Part shown: in pieces, positions 44,435 to 56,948 of the stretch | How the letters are laid out: each line of letters starts with the position of its first letter | Position numbering within the stretch: the first letter of the stretch is position 1 | Source of the DNA: Thiosulfatihalobacter marinus | GTDB taxonomy: Bacteria > Pseudomonadota > Alphaproteobacteria > Rhodobacterales > Rhodobacteraceae | DNA: 64,000 bases | Direction of reading: 5' to 3' | Assembly (NCBI RefSeq): GCF_016019955.1 | Contig: NZ_JAECRZ010000004.1 | Location: 248,001 to 312,000 of the forward strand | Translations under genes and position numbers: made by a program | Notes under the pieces: model-generated | What the model saw: only the letters and a program-made list of their open reading frames with translations | What the model was told of the DNA's origin: nothing | Database searches by the model: none

Positions 44435-45283
44435 TCAGATCCCCCCGGCCAATTCCCGCCGCTCCCGGATCGGCAAATGCAGGATCACACTCAGCACACC
44501 CACCGCGGATGGTGTCGTCAGCCCAAGGCGGGCCAGCAAACCCAAGGGGTCAATCGCGGCGCTCGCCTTGGTGATCATCGCCGGGAAATGCGCCGTGATG
44601 AACCCCAGCTGATAGCCGCAGCTGAAAAACCCCAGAAAGATCAGCGTGTAGGACGGATCACGAAACGCCCGTCCAGGGATCGCCGCCATGCTCTCTTCCA
44701 GTTCGGCCCGGCTGACCGCGGGCGCGCGCATCATCGGCAAAAGCAGCAGGGTTGCCAGCACCGTCGCGGCAAACACCAGGAACGTGGTTTGCCAACTGGC
44801 AAAAGACAGCATCCACTCGGCCAACGGCGGACCAACAATCTGCCCGACCGAGCCGGCAACCGTGACCATGGCCAGCGCCATGGACCGGTTTTCGTCCGTG
44901 CTGGCACGCCCCACAACCGCCAGAACCACACCGAATCCGGTTCCGGCAATCCCGAAACCCACAAGAATTTCATAGAGTTGATGGGCCTCCGGGCTGACCG
45001 CCCAGGACGACAGCACCAGCCCTGCCGCATAGACGAACGCGCCAATGACGATCGCGCGCCGATCCCCGATCCTTTCGGCCAGCGCCCCGAAAACCGGCTG
45101 TCCGATCCCCCAGGCCAGATTCTGTATCGCAATCGCCATCGAGAATTCGCTGCGCAGCCAGCCGAACTCGGCGGCAATCGGGATCTGGAACACGCCAAAG
45201 CTTGCCCGGATGCCAAACGACACCAGAACAATGATGCACCCGACCAGCAGGACCGGTGTGAAAAGAGGGGCCTTCTGCGCCAT
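44435..45283 (-). CDS. MFS transporter, C-terminally truncated
   Basis: The 282-residue product has the first half of a 12-helix major facilitator: SFGIRASFGVFQIPIAAEFGW, GALAERIGDRRAIVIG (helix 2-3 loop signature) and six helices, then the start of the second half (FFSCGYQLGFITAHFPAMIT). After LTTPSAVGVLSVI it ends in a short polar tail, LHLPIRERRELAGGI. About 110-120 residues and four or so helices of a normal member are missing, and they are not found in the other frames or in the 145-bp gap downstream. It is probably a decayed gene, although the start and the rest are intact. Confidence 0.75.
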   Translation of the reverse strand: MAQKAPLFTPVLLVGCIIVLVSFGIRASFGVFQIPIAAEFGWLRSEFSMAIAIQNLAWGIGQPVFGALAERIGDRRAIVIGAFVYAAGLVLSSWAVSPEAHQLYEILVGFGIAGTGFGVVLAVVGRASTDENRSMALAMVTVAGSVGQIVGPPLAEWMLSFASWQTTFLVFAATVLATLLLLPMMRAPAVSRAELEESMAAIPGRAFRDPSYTLIFLGFFSCGYQLGFITAHFPAMITKASAAIDPLGLLARLGLTTPSAVGVLSVILHLPIRERRELAGGI

Positions 45284-45423
45284 GTCCGGGCTCCTGTTGC
45301 GCTCTGATCACGATGCCCGCGCGCCTTTTGCCGGTCAATTCAGCATTTGTTCATCAATACATAACATCCTGTCATGACATAGCGTATCTTCCCCTTGCTC
45401 TCAGCATTGGCTAAGTCAGGGGC

Positions 45424-46488
45424 ATGAGCACCCTGCCACAGATATACGCCGCCAAAATCGCCGCCGGTGACCTGCACGCCGACGCGGCGCAAGAGGCGGT
45501 CCTGCCGCAATTCGAACGCATCCGCGCGGAATTGGCCAAGCCGGTGAAAAAGGGCTGGTTCCGCAAATCCGCTCCTGATCCTATCCAGGGACTTTATCTT
45601 TGGGGGGGTGTCGGGCGCGGCAAGTCCATGCTGATGGACCTGTTTGTCGAGTCGCTGGACGTGCCTGTGCGGCGCGTGCATTTCCATGCCTTCATGCAGG
45701 AGATACACGAGGCCATGCATCAGGCCCGTCAACGCGGGGTCGAGGATGCAATTCAACCCGTCGCCAGGGCGGTGTCCGACAATGTGCGCCTTCTGGCCTT
45801 TGACGAAATGCAGATCACCGACATCACCGACGCGATGATTGTCGGGCGCCTGTTCGAACAGCTGTTTCAGGCGGGCACCGTCATCGTCACCACCTCCAAC
45901 CGCGTGCCGGGCGATCTGTACAAGAACGGGCTCAATCGCCAGCTGTTCCTGCCTTTCATCGACCTGATCAAGCAACATCTGCGCGTCTGGGAGTTGGTCA
46001 GCCCGCATGACTACCGCCAGAACCGCCTGTCTGGCAGCCCGGTTTACTTTGTTCAGGCCGGCACCGAGGCCCGCTCCCAGATCCGCGGCATCTGGACCGA
46101 TCTGACCGGCGGCGCCGCGCAACCGCTTATTCTTACCGTCAAGGGGCGGCAGATCGAACTGCCCGCCTACCGCAACGGCATCGCCCGCGCGACCTTCTTT
46201 GACCTGTGTTCAAGAATGCTGGGGCCAGGCGATTACCTGGCCATCGCAAATGCCGTCAAGGTATTGATTCTGGAAGATATTCCAAGGTTATCCCGGCACA
46301 ATTTCAACGAGGCCAAACGCTTTGTCACCCTGATTGACGCGCTGTACGAGGCCCGCGTGCGGCTGATCTGTTCGGCTGCCGCGGAACCGGAAATGCTCTA
46401 TGTCGAGGGCGAGGGCACGTTCGAGTTTGAACGCACCGCCAGCCGTCTGCGCGAGATGCAGGATGCACAATGGGGTCAGCAAGGCTGA
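45424..46488 (+). CDS. zapE: Cell division protein ZapE (AFG1-like ATPase)
   Basis: ZapE is a P-loop ATPase associated with the Z ring in E. coli; its mitochondrial homologue AFG1 acts in protein quality control. The 354-residue protein has the Walker A LWGGVGRGKSMLMDLF, VHFHAFMQEIHEA, the Walker B region LLAFDEMQITDITDAMI, VTTSNRVPGDLYKNGLNR and the C-terminal FVTLIDALYEARVRLIC. Length and motifs are standard. A perfect hairpin overlaps its stop codon. It diverges from the truncated MFS gene. Confidence 0.94.
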   Translation: MSTLPQIYAAKIAAGDLHADAAQEAVLPQFERIRAELAKPVKKGWFRKSAPDPIQGLYLWGGVGRGKSMLMDLFVESLDVPVRRVHFHAFMQEIHEAMHQARQRGVEDAIQPVARAVSDNVRLLAFDEMQITDITDAMIVGRLFEQLFQAGTVIVTTSNRVPGDLYKNGLNRQLFLPFIDLIKQHLRVWELVSPHDYRQNRLSGSPVYFVQAGTEARSQIRGIWTDLTGGAAQPLILTVKGRQIELPAYRNGIARATFFDLCSRMLGPGDYLAIANAVKVLILEDIPRLSRHNFNEAKRFVTLIDALYEARVRLICSAAAEPEMLYVEGEGTFEFERTASRLREMQDAQWGQQG

Positions 46489-46492
46489 CCCC
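46472..46492. terminator. Hairpin overlapping the zapE stop
   Basis: GGGGTCAGC and GCTGACCCC form a perfect 9-bp stem with a 3-base loop. The zapE stop codon lies in the right arm. On the minus strand it falls 9 bases after the pobA stop, so it may serve both convergent genes. Confidence 0.65.
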
Positions 46493-46500
46493 GCAGGCGC

Positions 46501-48628
<2,128 letters not shown>

Positions 48629-48632
<4 letters not shown>

Positions 48633-49474
48633 CCGCATTCGATCAACAACGTGCCCGCCCCGGTATTGGAAATCGGGATGTGATAGTTCCGCGTCAGCTC
48701 GGTCACATCATCGCCCAGCGCCCCGCGCATCATCATCCACATCAGGAATTCGGTCCCCTGCGCCCCCGCCTTTTCCACCAGTTCCATCCGGCTGATCCTG
48801 GTCAGCTCCTCGGGATTATGCACGATATTGTTCAGGCAATATTCGTCAAATTCACGGTTGATGAACCCGGCCCGCTCGCCGTCCAGCTGATGGCTCAACC
48901 CGCCTGTGCCCAGCACGACAATCTTCGCATCCTCGGGAAAACTCAGCAGCGCCTTGCGCAACGCCTTGCCAAAATCCAGCGCCCGTTTCAGCGTCGGGAT
49001 CGGGTGCTGCACCGTGTTGGCGCTGATCGGCACCGCGCGCGGCATGTCCGGGTTGTTCGGCGCCCCCGGCCAGAACAGCTGCATCGGCACGACGAACCCG
49101 TGATCCACCGGCAATTCCTGACACGACGTGATGTCGAATTCATCCGCCACCATCGACTCGATGATATGCCAGCTCAACTCCGGCGCACCGGGAAAGGGCG
49201 GCAATTCGGGCAACCCCCAACCCTCATCCTCGTTGCGATATTCATGCGCCGCGCCAATCGCAAAGGTCGGCATTTGGTCCAGGAAAAACCCCAAACCGTG
49301 ATCATTGTAGATGTTGATCACATAGTCGGGTTTGTTCGCCTTCACCCACTCATGCACCTTGGGATAGCCGTCAAAAAACGGCTTCCAATAGGGATCGTCA
49401 TACAATTCGTTCTGGATCGCGTTGCCCACCGCCGGAATATGCGAGGTGGTGATCCCGCCCAAAATCTTGGCCAT
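48629..49474 (-). CDS. Protocatechuate 4,5-dioxygenase beta subunit-like, set 1
   Basis: The 281-residue protein belongs to the LigB family of extradiol dioxygenase catalytic chains. The iron ligands are apparent: His in TTSHIPAVG (residue 12) and in IYNDHGL, and Glu in GAQGTEFLMW; the acid/base His is in GTGGLSHQLDG. It differs more from the classical LigB/PmdB than the second copy at 56084 (FFLDQMPTFAIGAAHEY, LPELPPFPGAPELSW). It therefore may act on a related catechol, for example a gallate-type or methoxylated substrate, or serve as an alternative protocatechuate enzyme. It forms an operon with the alpha chain upstream. Confidence 0.86.
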
Positions 49475-49486
49475 GATACGCCCTCC

Positions 49487-49843
49487 TCAGGCCTGACTTT
49501 TCAGAAAATCCTTGAATTCCTCGGTACTGCGCCCGGTCTGAAGCCCGCCCACATCCTGCACCGACAGCTTGAAAATCCCGGCCAGCTTGGCAAGGTAATA
49601 GATGTTCCCTCCCGCCTCGATCATGCCCAGGATATCGCGGCTGCGGATCGCCTCTTTCTGCGGGTCGGTCAGCCCGAATGCCGCCATGTAACCCTCTTCA
49701 TCCGCGGCAAAGGCATCGCGGTTCTCTTTCTTGTTGAACGAGTAGCACATCTTGTTGAGCGCATAGCCCTTCATGGCCTGTTTGCCGTCAAAGATCGTCG
49801 TCCCCGGAATGTCGATGTGATAGTCATAGCCCGGCTGATCCAT
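49487..49843 (-). CDS. Protocatechuate 4,5-dioxygenase alpha subunit-like, set 1
   Basis: This is the small chain of the LigAB-type dioxygenase. The 118-residue helical protein has IPGTTIFDGKQAMKGYALNK, KENRDAFAADEEGYMAAF and GGNIYYLAKLAGIF, all typical of LigA. It caps the active site in the known structure. AAGGAGA precedes the ATG. The beta chain lies 12 bases downstream and a LigI-type hydrolase lies 14 bases upstream, so the catabolic genes are one minus-strand transcript. Confidence 0.88.
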   Translation of the reverse strand: MDQPGYDYHIDIPGTTIFDGKQAMKGYALNKMCYSFNKKENRDAFAADEEGYMAAFGLTDPQKEAIRSRDILGMIEAGGNIYYLAKLAGIFKLSVQDVGGLQTGRSTEEFKDFLKSQA

Positions 49844-49857
49844 GGGTCTCTCCTTTC

Positions 49858-50745
49858 TCAGCGCGCCCAGTAAAGACGCATGGGATTATCCACGAGCAGC
49901 TTTCGTTGCTGTTCGGGCGTTCGCGCGATTTCCGGAATGTAATCCACCAGCGCCCCGTCATCGGGCATGTGCGATTTCATGTTCGGATGCGGCCAATCCG
50001 TGCCCCATAGCACGCGATCCTCGAACCGCTCGACGATGGCACGGTAAAACGGGATCACATCGTCATAAGGCGGCCCTGCCACGGTAAGCCGTTCAGGGCA
50101 TGTCACCTTGGTCCAGATGTTTTCGTTTTCCTCCATCAACTTGATAAAGCGATAAAAATCCGGGTGATCCACGCCTTTTGCCACATCCGGACGCCCCATA
50201 TGATCCACTACGATGATCCCCGGAAGCTGTTTCAGAAACGGCTCCAGCTCCTGCAAATCGGCGGCCTCGAAATACACCACGATCGACCAGCCAAATTCCT
50301 GGATCTTCTCGGCAATCGCGATGAACACATCTCGCGGCGTCGCATCCACCAGCCGTTTGACAAAGTTGAACCGCACCCCGCGCACCCCGGCCTCATGCAT
50401 CCCCGCCAGGTCTTCGCGGGTAATGTCCGCCCCCACACTGGCCACGCCCCGCGCCCGGTCCCCCGCCGCGCGGCAGGCATCCACCATCGCCCGGTTGTCC
50501 TTGCCATGGCAGGTTGCCTGCACGATCACATTGCGCGAAAACCCAAGAAAATCGCGCAATTCAAACAGCTTGTCCTTGCCCGCGTTGCAGGGCGTATACT
50601 TCCGCTCCGGCGCAAACGGAAACTCGGGGCTTGGCCCGAACACATGACAATGCGCATCCACCGCCCCCTCGGGCGGCACAAATTCCGGCTTTTTCGGATC
50701 GGGGTGGAACTCAAGCCAATCCGCATCCATCCTCTGCACAGTCAT
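49858..50745 (-). CDS. ligI: 2-pyrone-4,6-dicarboxylate hydrolase
   Basis: LigI opens the pyrone ring of 2-pyrone-4,6-dicarboxylate to oxalomesaconate, the step after LigC. The 295-residue protein is an amidohydrolase with GAVDAHCHVFGP, MHEAGVRGVRFNFVKRLV, IIVVDHMGRPD and a final WGTDWPHPNMK holding the catalytic Asp. These are all LigI-like. Its ATG overlaps the stop of the galD gene (ATGA). Identity is firm. Confidence 0.93.
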   Translation of the reverse strand: MTVQRMDADWLEFHPDPKKPEFVPPEGAVDAHCHVFGPSPEFPFAPERKYTPCNAGKDKLFELRDFLGFSRNVIVQATCHGKDNRAMVDACRAAGDRARGVASVGADITREDLAGMHEAGVRGVRFNFVKRLVDATPRDVFIAIAEKIQEFGWSIVVYFEAADLQELEPFLKQLPGIIVVDHMGRPDVAKGVDHPDFYRFIKLMEENENIWTKVTCPERLTVAGPPYDDVIPFYRAIVERFEDRVLWGTDWPHPNMKSHMPDDGALVDYIPEIARTPEQQRKLLVDNPMRLYWAR

Positions 50746-51788
50746 GCGAACACCTCCCCATCCATCAGCTTGCGCGCCGTCCGCAAAATCGCGGCCTCAC
50801 GTACTGTCCCGGTTTCATCCACCGTCGCCACCACCGTCATTTCCCCGCCCGGATGCTCAATCGACAGGCTGCGCGCGCGCCCCTCGCCACGCGCGGCCAG
50901 ATCAAACGCCACCGATCCCTCGATCAGACAGGCCGTCGCCACGCTCACCGCGCCCAACACGCCTATCGCCTTGTGGCAACGATGCGGAATGAAGGTGCGC
51001 GTCGCAATCGCCCCGCCCGCGCGCGGCGCACTCACCAGGGTCATCTTCGGCACGGATTTGCCGGACACATCCCCAAGATTCATCAACGGCCCACAGGCCA
51101 GCCGGATCGCCTCCAGCCTCTCGCGCAAGGCCGCGTCATCTTCCAGATCCCCGGGCGCCTCGTCCCCCACAATCCCAAGATCCTCCGCCCGCATCACAAC
51201 ACACGGCATCCCGTTGTCGATCATGGTCACGGCCACGCCATCCACCTCATCCACCACATTCCCCGTCGGCAGCAAAGCCCCACAAGACGACCCGGCAGTG
51301 TCCCTGAACGCCACCGGCACCGCCGCCGCGCTGCCCGGCACGCCATCAATCCGCGCCGCCCCGGCATAGGACACGGCGCCCCCCGGCGTCGTCACGCGCG
51401 CCACCGCCACCTGCCCCGTATTCTCCATATATATCGTCACCGGCGTTTCCCCGTCCCGTGCGGCCACCAGCCCGCGCTCGATCGCAAACGGCCCGACCCC
51501 GGCCAGAATATTCCCGCAATTCTGCGCATCCGAAACAACCGGCTGATCGACGAAAACCTGCAAGAACAGGTAATCCACATCCACGCCCTCGCGTTCCGAC
51601 CGTTTCACCACCGCCACTTTCGAGGTCAACGGATCGGCCCCACCCATCCCGTCAATCTGGCGCAGATCGGGCGCGCCCATGATGCGCATCAGGAACGCAT
51701 CACGTTCCTTGGGCAAATCGTCGGCCAGGAAATACCCCCCCTTTGAAGTTCCCCCGCGCATCCACATACACCGCACGCCCCTGCTCAT
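50742..51788 (-). CDS. galD: 4-oxalomesaconate tautomerase (PrpF family)
   Basis: The 348-residue protein is of the PrpF/DapF-like isomerase fold. Its N-terminus MSRGVRCMWMRGGTSKGGYF has the conserved RGGTSKG loop, and QNCGNILAGVGPFAIERGL has the catalytic Cys region. In the gallate and protocatechuate 4,5-pathways this enzyme interconverts oxalomesaconate tautomers; the sphingomonad equivalent is LigU. The gene order with ligI, the hydratase and the aldolase supports that role over propionate metabolism. Upstream lies a repeat element and the aldolase gene. Confidence 0.88.
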   Translation of the reverse strand: MSRGVRCMWMRGGTSKGGYFLADDLPKERDAFLMRIMGAPDLRQIDGMGGADPLTSKVAVVKRSEREGVDVDYLFLQVFVDQPVVSDAQNCGNILAGVGPFAIERGLVAARDGETPVTIYMENTGQVAVARVTTPGGAVSYAGAARIDGVPGSAAAVPVAFRDTAGSSCGALLPTGNVVDEVDGVAVTMIDNGMPCVVMRAEDLGIVGDEAPGDLEDDAALRERLEAIRLACGPLMNLGDVSGKSVPKMTLVSAPRAGGAIATRTFIPHRCHKAIGVLGAVSVATACLIEGSVAFDLAARGEGRARSLSIEHPGGEMTVVATVDETGTVREAAILRTARKLMDGEVFA

Positions 51789-51801
51789 CCCTAAGCCCTC
51801 G

Positions 51802-51853
51802 CTTCATTTTGCCGGAAATACTCTCGGGGGGTCTGGGGGGCAGACAGCCCCCC
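51802..51853 (+). repeat. Intergenic repeat, copy 5 (plus orientation)
   Basis: It reads CTTCATTTTGCCGGAAATAC, then TCTCGGGGGG and the hairpin CTGGGGGGCAGACAGCCCCCC. It lies between the aldolase and galD genes, facing against their transcription. On the minus strand the GC hairpin comes first after the aldolase stop. Confidence 0.7.
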
Positions 51854-51873
51854 GGCGCGCCACCAACACTCCC

Positions 51874-52566
51874 TCAGACGTATTTCAGCCCTTTCGCCGC
51901 CAGCCGTTCGCGCATCCCGTAAACGTCCAGCCCCAGTTCCCCGGCCTCGAACCGCGCCCGCTTGGCGGCTTCATTGGCCTCCCGCGCACGCGCCTTTTCC
52001 AGAACCTCGGCGGCCTCCTCGCGGCGCACCACACACACCCCGTCATCATCCGCCACAACGATATCCCCCGGGTTCACGAGCGCATCGGCACACACCACCG
52101 GCACATTCACCGACCCCAGCGTTTCCTTGATCGTGCCTTGCGCGAACACCGCCCTGGACCAGACCGGAAAACCCATCTCGCTCAGGTCACGCACATCGCG
52201 CACACCGGCATCGATGATCAGCCCGCGACAGCCCCGCGCCTTGGCCGAAGTCGCCAGAAGATCCCCGAAATACCCGGCATTTGACGGCGAGATCGTGCCC
52301 AGCACCATCACGTCGCCTTCCTGCAACTGCTCGATAGCGACATGGATCATCCAGTTGTCACAGGGCGGCGCCAGGATCGTCACCGCCGATCCGGCAATCC
52401 GCGCACCCGCATAAATCGGACGCATGTACTCCGCCATCAGCCCCTTGCGCCCCTGCGCCTCATGCACGGTGGCCACACCGCATTCCGCCAGCCCGTCAAT
52501 CACCGATTGATCAGCCCGTTCCATGGTCTGGACGACAACGCCCGTTGTTCCCGGCTGATAGCTCAT
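51874..52566 (-). CDS. ligK: 4-carboxy-4-hydroxy-2-oxoadipate aldolase (RraA-like)
   Basis: The aldolase splits 4-carboxy-4-hydroxy-2-oxoadipate into pyruvate and oxaloacetate, the last step of the pathway. The 230-residue protein has the RraA/HMG-aldolase fold: [49 protein letters not shown] and the metal/substrate site AGVRDVRDL with the adjacent Arg and Asp. It overlaps the hydratase gene upstream by ATGA. RraA itself (an RNase E inhibitor) is shorter; the length and context favour LigK/GalC. Confidence 0.9.
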   Translation of the reverse strand: MSYQPGTTGVVVQTMERADQSVIDGLAECGVATVHEAQGRKGLMAEYMRPIYAGARIAGSAVTILAPPCDNWMIHVAIEQLQEGDVMVLGTISPSNAGYFGDLLATSAKARGCRGLIIDAGVRDVRDLSEMGFPVWSRAVFAQGTIKETLGSVNVPVVCADALVNPGDIVVADDDGVCVVRREEAAEVLEKARAREANEAAKRARFEAGELGLDVYGMRERLAAKGLKYV

Positions 52567-53300
52567 TCCAGTTCATCCACCGTGCGCGGGAAAACCGTCT
52601 GGAACCCTTCGGCATACTGCGCCGCGCGCCCGCCCGCCTGACCGCCCGAGTTTCGCCGGAAATGGTTGGCCCGGTTCTCGGCCACGTTCCTGTAGAAATC
52701 CCACAGATGCTCCTGCCCCCGCATGCACTGGATCGCGGCCCATTTCCTGTCCCACACTTCCGTGATGTCCAGAAACACGCTGGGCTTCCAGTCCATCTGC
52801 TCGGTCTGGTGCGGCTCAAACAGGTAAAGCTGCGGCGCGCCCAGCACCTTCTGCCCCGGATTGTGCCCCCAGGCCTGCGCGATCATCCGGCATTCCAGCG
52901 CGAACTGCGTCGTGTTCATATGATCGGTGTTGTAGGGATCCCACCTGGAATGACTCATCATGAAGTTTGGCTGCACCTCGCGGATCACATCCACCATCCG
53001 GTCCTGCGTCTCACGCCCCAGATCCAGCGGATAATCCCCCACGTCAAAGAAGCGGATGTCCTTCACCCCCAGCGCGGCGGCGGCATTTTCGGCCTCCTCC
53101 CGGCGCGCGGCCTTGACCCGCTCCAGCGTCATGCCTTCCTGCTTCCACAGCTTGGCGCTCTCGCCGCGCTCGCCATAGGACAGGCACACAACCGTGACCT
53201 CATACCCCTTTTGCTGATGCAGCGCGATCGCGCCCCCCGCCCGCCAGACAAAATCGGCGGAATGCGCGCTGATGACCAGGGCGGTTTTCTCGTCGGACAT
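52563..53300 (-). CDS. galB: 4-oxalomesaconate hydratase, PIG-L type (GalB-like)
   Basis: The 245-residue protein belongs to the PIG-L/LmbE deacetylase-like fold. The N-terminal metal site reads [17 protein letters not shown], a variant of the usual [25 protein letters not shown] supplies the second His pair. GalB of Pseudomonas putida is such a zinc hydratase of oxalomesaconate. Here it stands first in the minus-strand operon before the aldolase, as expected. The pathway thus uses the GalB type and not the amidohydrolase LigJ of sphingomonads. Confidence 0.86.
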   Translation of the reverse strand: MSDEKTALVISAHSADFVWRAGGAIALHQQKGYEVTVVCLSYGERGESAKLWKQEGMTLERVKAARREEAENAAAALGVKDIRFFDVGDYPLDLGRETQDRMVDVIREVQPNFMMSHSRWDPYNTDHMNTTQFALECRMIAQAWGHNPGQKVLGAPQLYLFEPHQTEQMDWKPSVFLDITEVWDRKWAAIQCMRGQEHLWDFYRNVAENRANHFRRNSGGQAGGRAAQYAEGFQTVFPRTVDELE

Positions 53301-53428
53301 GGCCAGTTGCTCCGTTTTGGTCCATGGCCCGCATGGTCCGGACCGTTCGCCACATCTTACCGCTCCCCATCACGGCTTGCCTATTTCGAAATCGGTTCCC
53401 AATATAAGCACATGCTATAGGGTGCCTG

Positions 53429-54643
53429 ATGCAGAACGGATTTCCCAATATTCGCCACATGCGCGTCTTTCTTGAAGCGGCGCGATCGGGCTCGGTATCC
53501 CTGGCGGCAGATCGCTGTCACCTGTCCCAGCCCGCCGCCACCCAGGCCATTTCACGTCTGGAATCCGATCTCGGCGCACCGCTGCTGATCCGGCGGCGCC
53601 AGCAATTCGCGCTCACCGCCTGCGGCACGGCATTCGAACCGCGCGCCGCCGCCGCCCTGCGCCACCTGCAAGAGGGCGCGCGCGCGGCGCGGCGCGGACA
53701 GGGCGATGGCGTTCGCCGCCCCAGCTTTGACCGCGCCGTCACAGCCGCCCAGCTGCGCACCCTGATCGCCATCGCCAATAGCGGCAGCTTTACCGTCGCC
53801 GCGCGCAATCTCGGCCTGTCGCAACCCACCGTGCACCGCGCGGCGCGCAGCCTCGAAGCGCTTGCGGGCGTTGCCCTTTTCACGGCCCGTCCCTCGGGCG
53901 TGGCGCTGACGCCGGCTGCCGAATCCTTCGTGCTGGGGGCCAAGCTGGCGCAGGCCGAAATCCGGCAAGGGATCGAAGAAATCAGTCAGGAGCTGGGCGA
54001 GGGGCGCGGCACCTTCGTGCTGGGCAGCCTGCCGCTCGCGCGCACATCCATCGTGCCCCGCGCCACCCATGCGCTGATTTCCGGCACACACGGGGTGCAG
54101 GTGCGCGTCGTCGACGGGCGCTACCCGGAACTGCTGCGCTCACTTCGCGAAGGCGATCTGGATTGCCTGATCGGGGCGCTGCGCTATCCGCCCCCCGCCG
54201 ACGACGTCACGCAGGAATTTCTGTTTCGCGACGCACTGACCATCGTCGCCCATCCCAGCCACCCGCTTGCCGGACGGCGCGGCCTGTCGATCGAAGACAC
54301 GCTTGCCTATCCCTGGGTGGCGCCGCCCCGCGAAACACCGGCAGGTGGTTACCTGTTCGACACGCTGCGCATCCATGAACGAGACCAGACCCCGGTGCGG
54401 CTGGTCACGTCCTCGCTGGTCATGCTGCGCGGCATCCTGGCCCAGGGGCCCTATATCTCCATCGTATCCCGCCATCAGATCAGCGTTGATGCCGAACTGG
54501 GCGTGATCACCGAACTCGACCTGCCGCTGGAAGGCCATTTCCGCGATATCGGGCTGACCACGCGCAAGGGCTGGCGGGCCACGCAAATGCAGGCGCGCTA
54601 TATTGAATACCTGCATCGCTTCAGCCGCCTTTCCGATCCATGA
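53429..54643 (+). CDS. LysR-type regulator with two N-terminal HTH domains
   Basis: The 404-residue protein is about 100 residues longer than a normal LysR protein. The extra length is a second winged HTH: the first is MRVFLEAARSGSVSLAADRC...LSQPAATQAISRLESDLG (residues about 10-60), the second LRTLIAIANSGSFTVAARNL...LSQPTVHRAARSLEALAG (about 108-160). A single effector-binding domain follows. It diverges from galB and lies between the two catabolic operons, so it is the likely regulator of both. A 10-bp palindrome ATTTCGAAAT (53383-53392) in the shared promoter is a candidate operator. The inducer is unknown, probably a pathway intermediate. Confidence 0.87.
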   Translation: MQNGFPNIRHMRVFLEAARSGSVSLAADRCHLSQPAATQAISRLESDLGAPLLIRRRQQFALTACGTAFEPRAAAALRHLQEGARAARRGQGDGVRRPSFDRAVTAAQLRTLIAIANSGSFTVAARNLGLSQPTVHRAARSLEALAGVALFTARPSGVALTPAAESFVLGAKLAQAEIRQGIEEISQELGEGRGTFVLGSLPLARTSIVPRATHALISGTHGVQVRVVDGRYPELLRSLREGDLDCLIGALRYPPPADDVTQEFLFRDALTIVAHPSHPLAGRRGLSIEDTLAYPWVAPPRETPAGGYLFDTLRIHERDQTPVRLVTSSLVMLRGILAQGPYISIVSRHQISVDAELGVITELDLPLEGHFRDIGLTTRKGWRATQMQARYIEYLHRFSRLSDP

Positions 54644-54759
54644 CCAGCACAGGCTCACACCCGCATAGCTTTTTTCAATGCAGGTCGGGCCATTTGAATT
54701 GGCTCCCGCGCGGGTCGCGATGCTAACACATAAAGCACAGCTTCAAGGAGACCCGCCCA

Positions 54760-55662
54760 GTGTCGACAAACCGCCCTGAACTTGCCTTTGTCGGCTTTGG
54801 CGAGGCCGCACAGGCCATTGCGGCAGGATTGCGCACCGACGATCCGGGGCTGGCCATGTCTGCCTTTGACATCAAGACGAACGGGGCCGAGGCCGCCGCC
54901 AAGCGCGCCGATTATGCCGCCGCCAATGTCACCGCCGCCGATACCGTTGCTGCCGCAACCGGCGGGGCCGATCTGGTGTTTTCGCTCGTCACGGCCGATG
55001 AAGCCGAGTCAGCGGCTGAAGAGGCGTCCCGCACGCCGTTCAACGGCGCGTTCTATCTGGACGGCAACAGCTGCGCACCGGATGCCAAACGCCGCGCCGC
55101 GCAACACGTCACCGCCGCCGGAGGGCGCTATGTGGACATGGCGATCATGGCCCCGATCCACCCGGCCCGGCACAAAACGCCCTGCCTGCTTTCCGGCCCC
55201 GACGCGCCATGCGTGCAGGCCATCACCACCACCCTTGGCATGAACACCACCGTCGCCGGGGCGGAAATCGGTGACGCCTCGACCCGCAAGATGATCCGCT
55301 CGATCATGATCAAGGGGCTGGAGGCGTTGACGCTGGAATGCTTCCTGGCTGCCCGCACGGCCGGGATCGAGGGCGATATCCTCGCCTCGCTGGAGTCCAG
55401 CTTTCCCGGCTTTGACTGGGCCAGGCGCGCGCCCTACATGATGGAACGCAGCCTGACCCACGGCCTCCGCCGCGCCGCCGAAATGCGCGAAGTGGCCCAA
55501 ACCCAGGCCGATCTGGGCCTTGATCCGCTCATGGCCACGGCCACCGCCGCGCGCCAGCACCAGATCGGCGCCTTGCAGCTTGATGCCGCCGCCATCTGCA
55601 CCGATGATCCGGGCGCCCTTGCCGATGCCATACTCGCCGCGCTCGACGCCGCCCCGACCTAG
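54760..55662 (+). CDS. NAD(P)-binding oxidoreductase with DUF1932-type C-terminus
   Basis: The 300-residue protein resembles the 6-phosphogluconate/3-hydroxyisobutyrate dehydrogenase group. ELAFVGFGEAAQAIAAGL is the nucleotide-binding start, YLDGNSCAPDAKRRAA and DMAIMAPIHPARHKTPCLLSG follow, and the catalytic-type Lys may be the one in STRKMIRSIMIKGLEAL. The C-terminal part looks like DUF1932. The start is a GTG at 54760, with AAGGAG 9 bases upstream. Genes of this kind recur in ring-cleavage loci, but their reaction is not known to me. It heads the second (plus-strand) catabolic operon. Confidence 0.78.
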   Translation: MSTNRPELAFVGFGEAAQAIAAGLRTDDPGLAMSAFDIKTNGAEAAAKRADYAAANVTAADTVAAATGGADLVFSLVTADEAESAAEEASRTPFNGAFYLDGNSCAPDAKRRAAQHVTAAGGRYVDMAIMAPIHPARHKTPCLLSGPDAPCVQAITTTLGMNTTVAGAEIGDASTRKMIRSIMIKGLEALTLECFLAARTAGIEGDILASLESSFPGFDWARRAPYMMERSLTHGLRRAAEMREVAQTQADLGLDPLMATATAARQHQIGALQLDAAAICTDDPGALADAILAALDAAPT

Positions 55663-55679
55663 CCAACAGGAGGCCCGCC

Positions 55680-56938
<1,259 letters not shown>

Positions 56939-56948
56939 GGACAGCCCC

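Noticed and set aside
49844-49857. Possible ligA-ligI fusion or missed gene in the short gap.
   Set aside because: The gap contains only the AAGGAGA ribosome site of ligA after the ligI stop.
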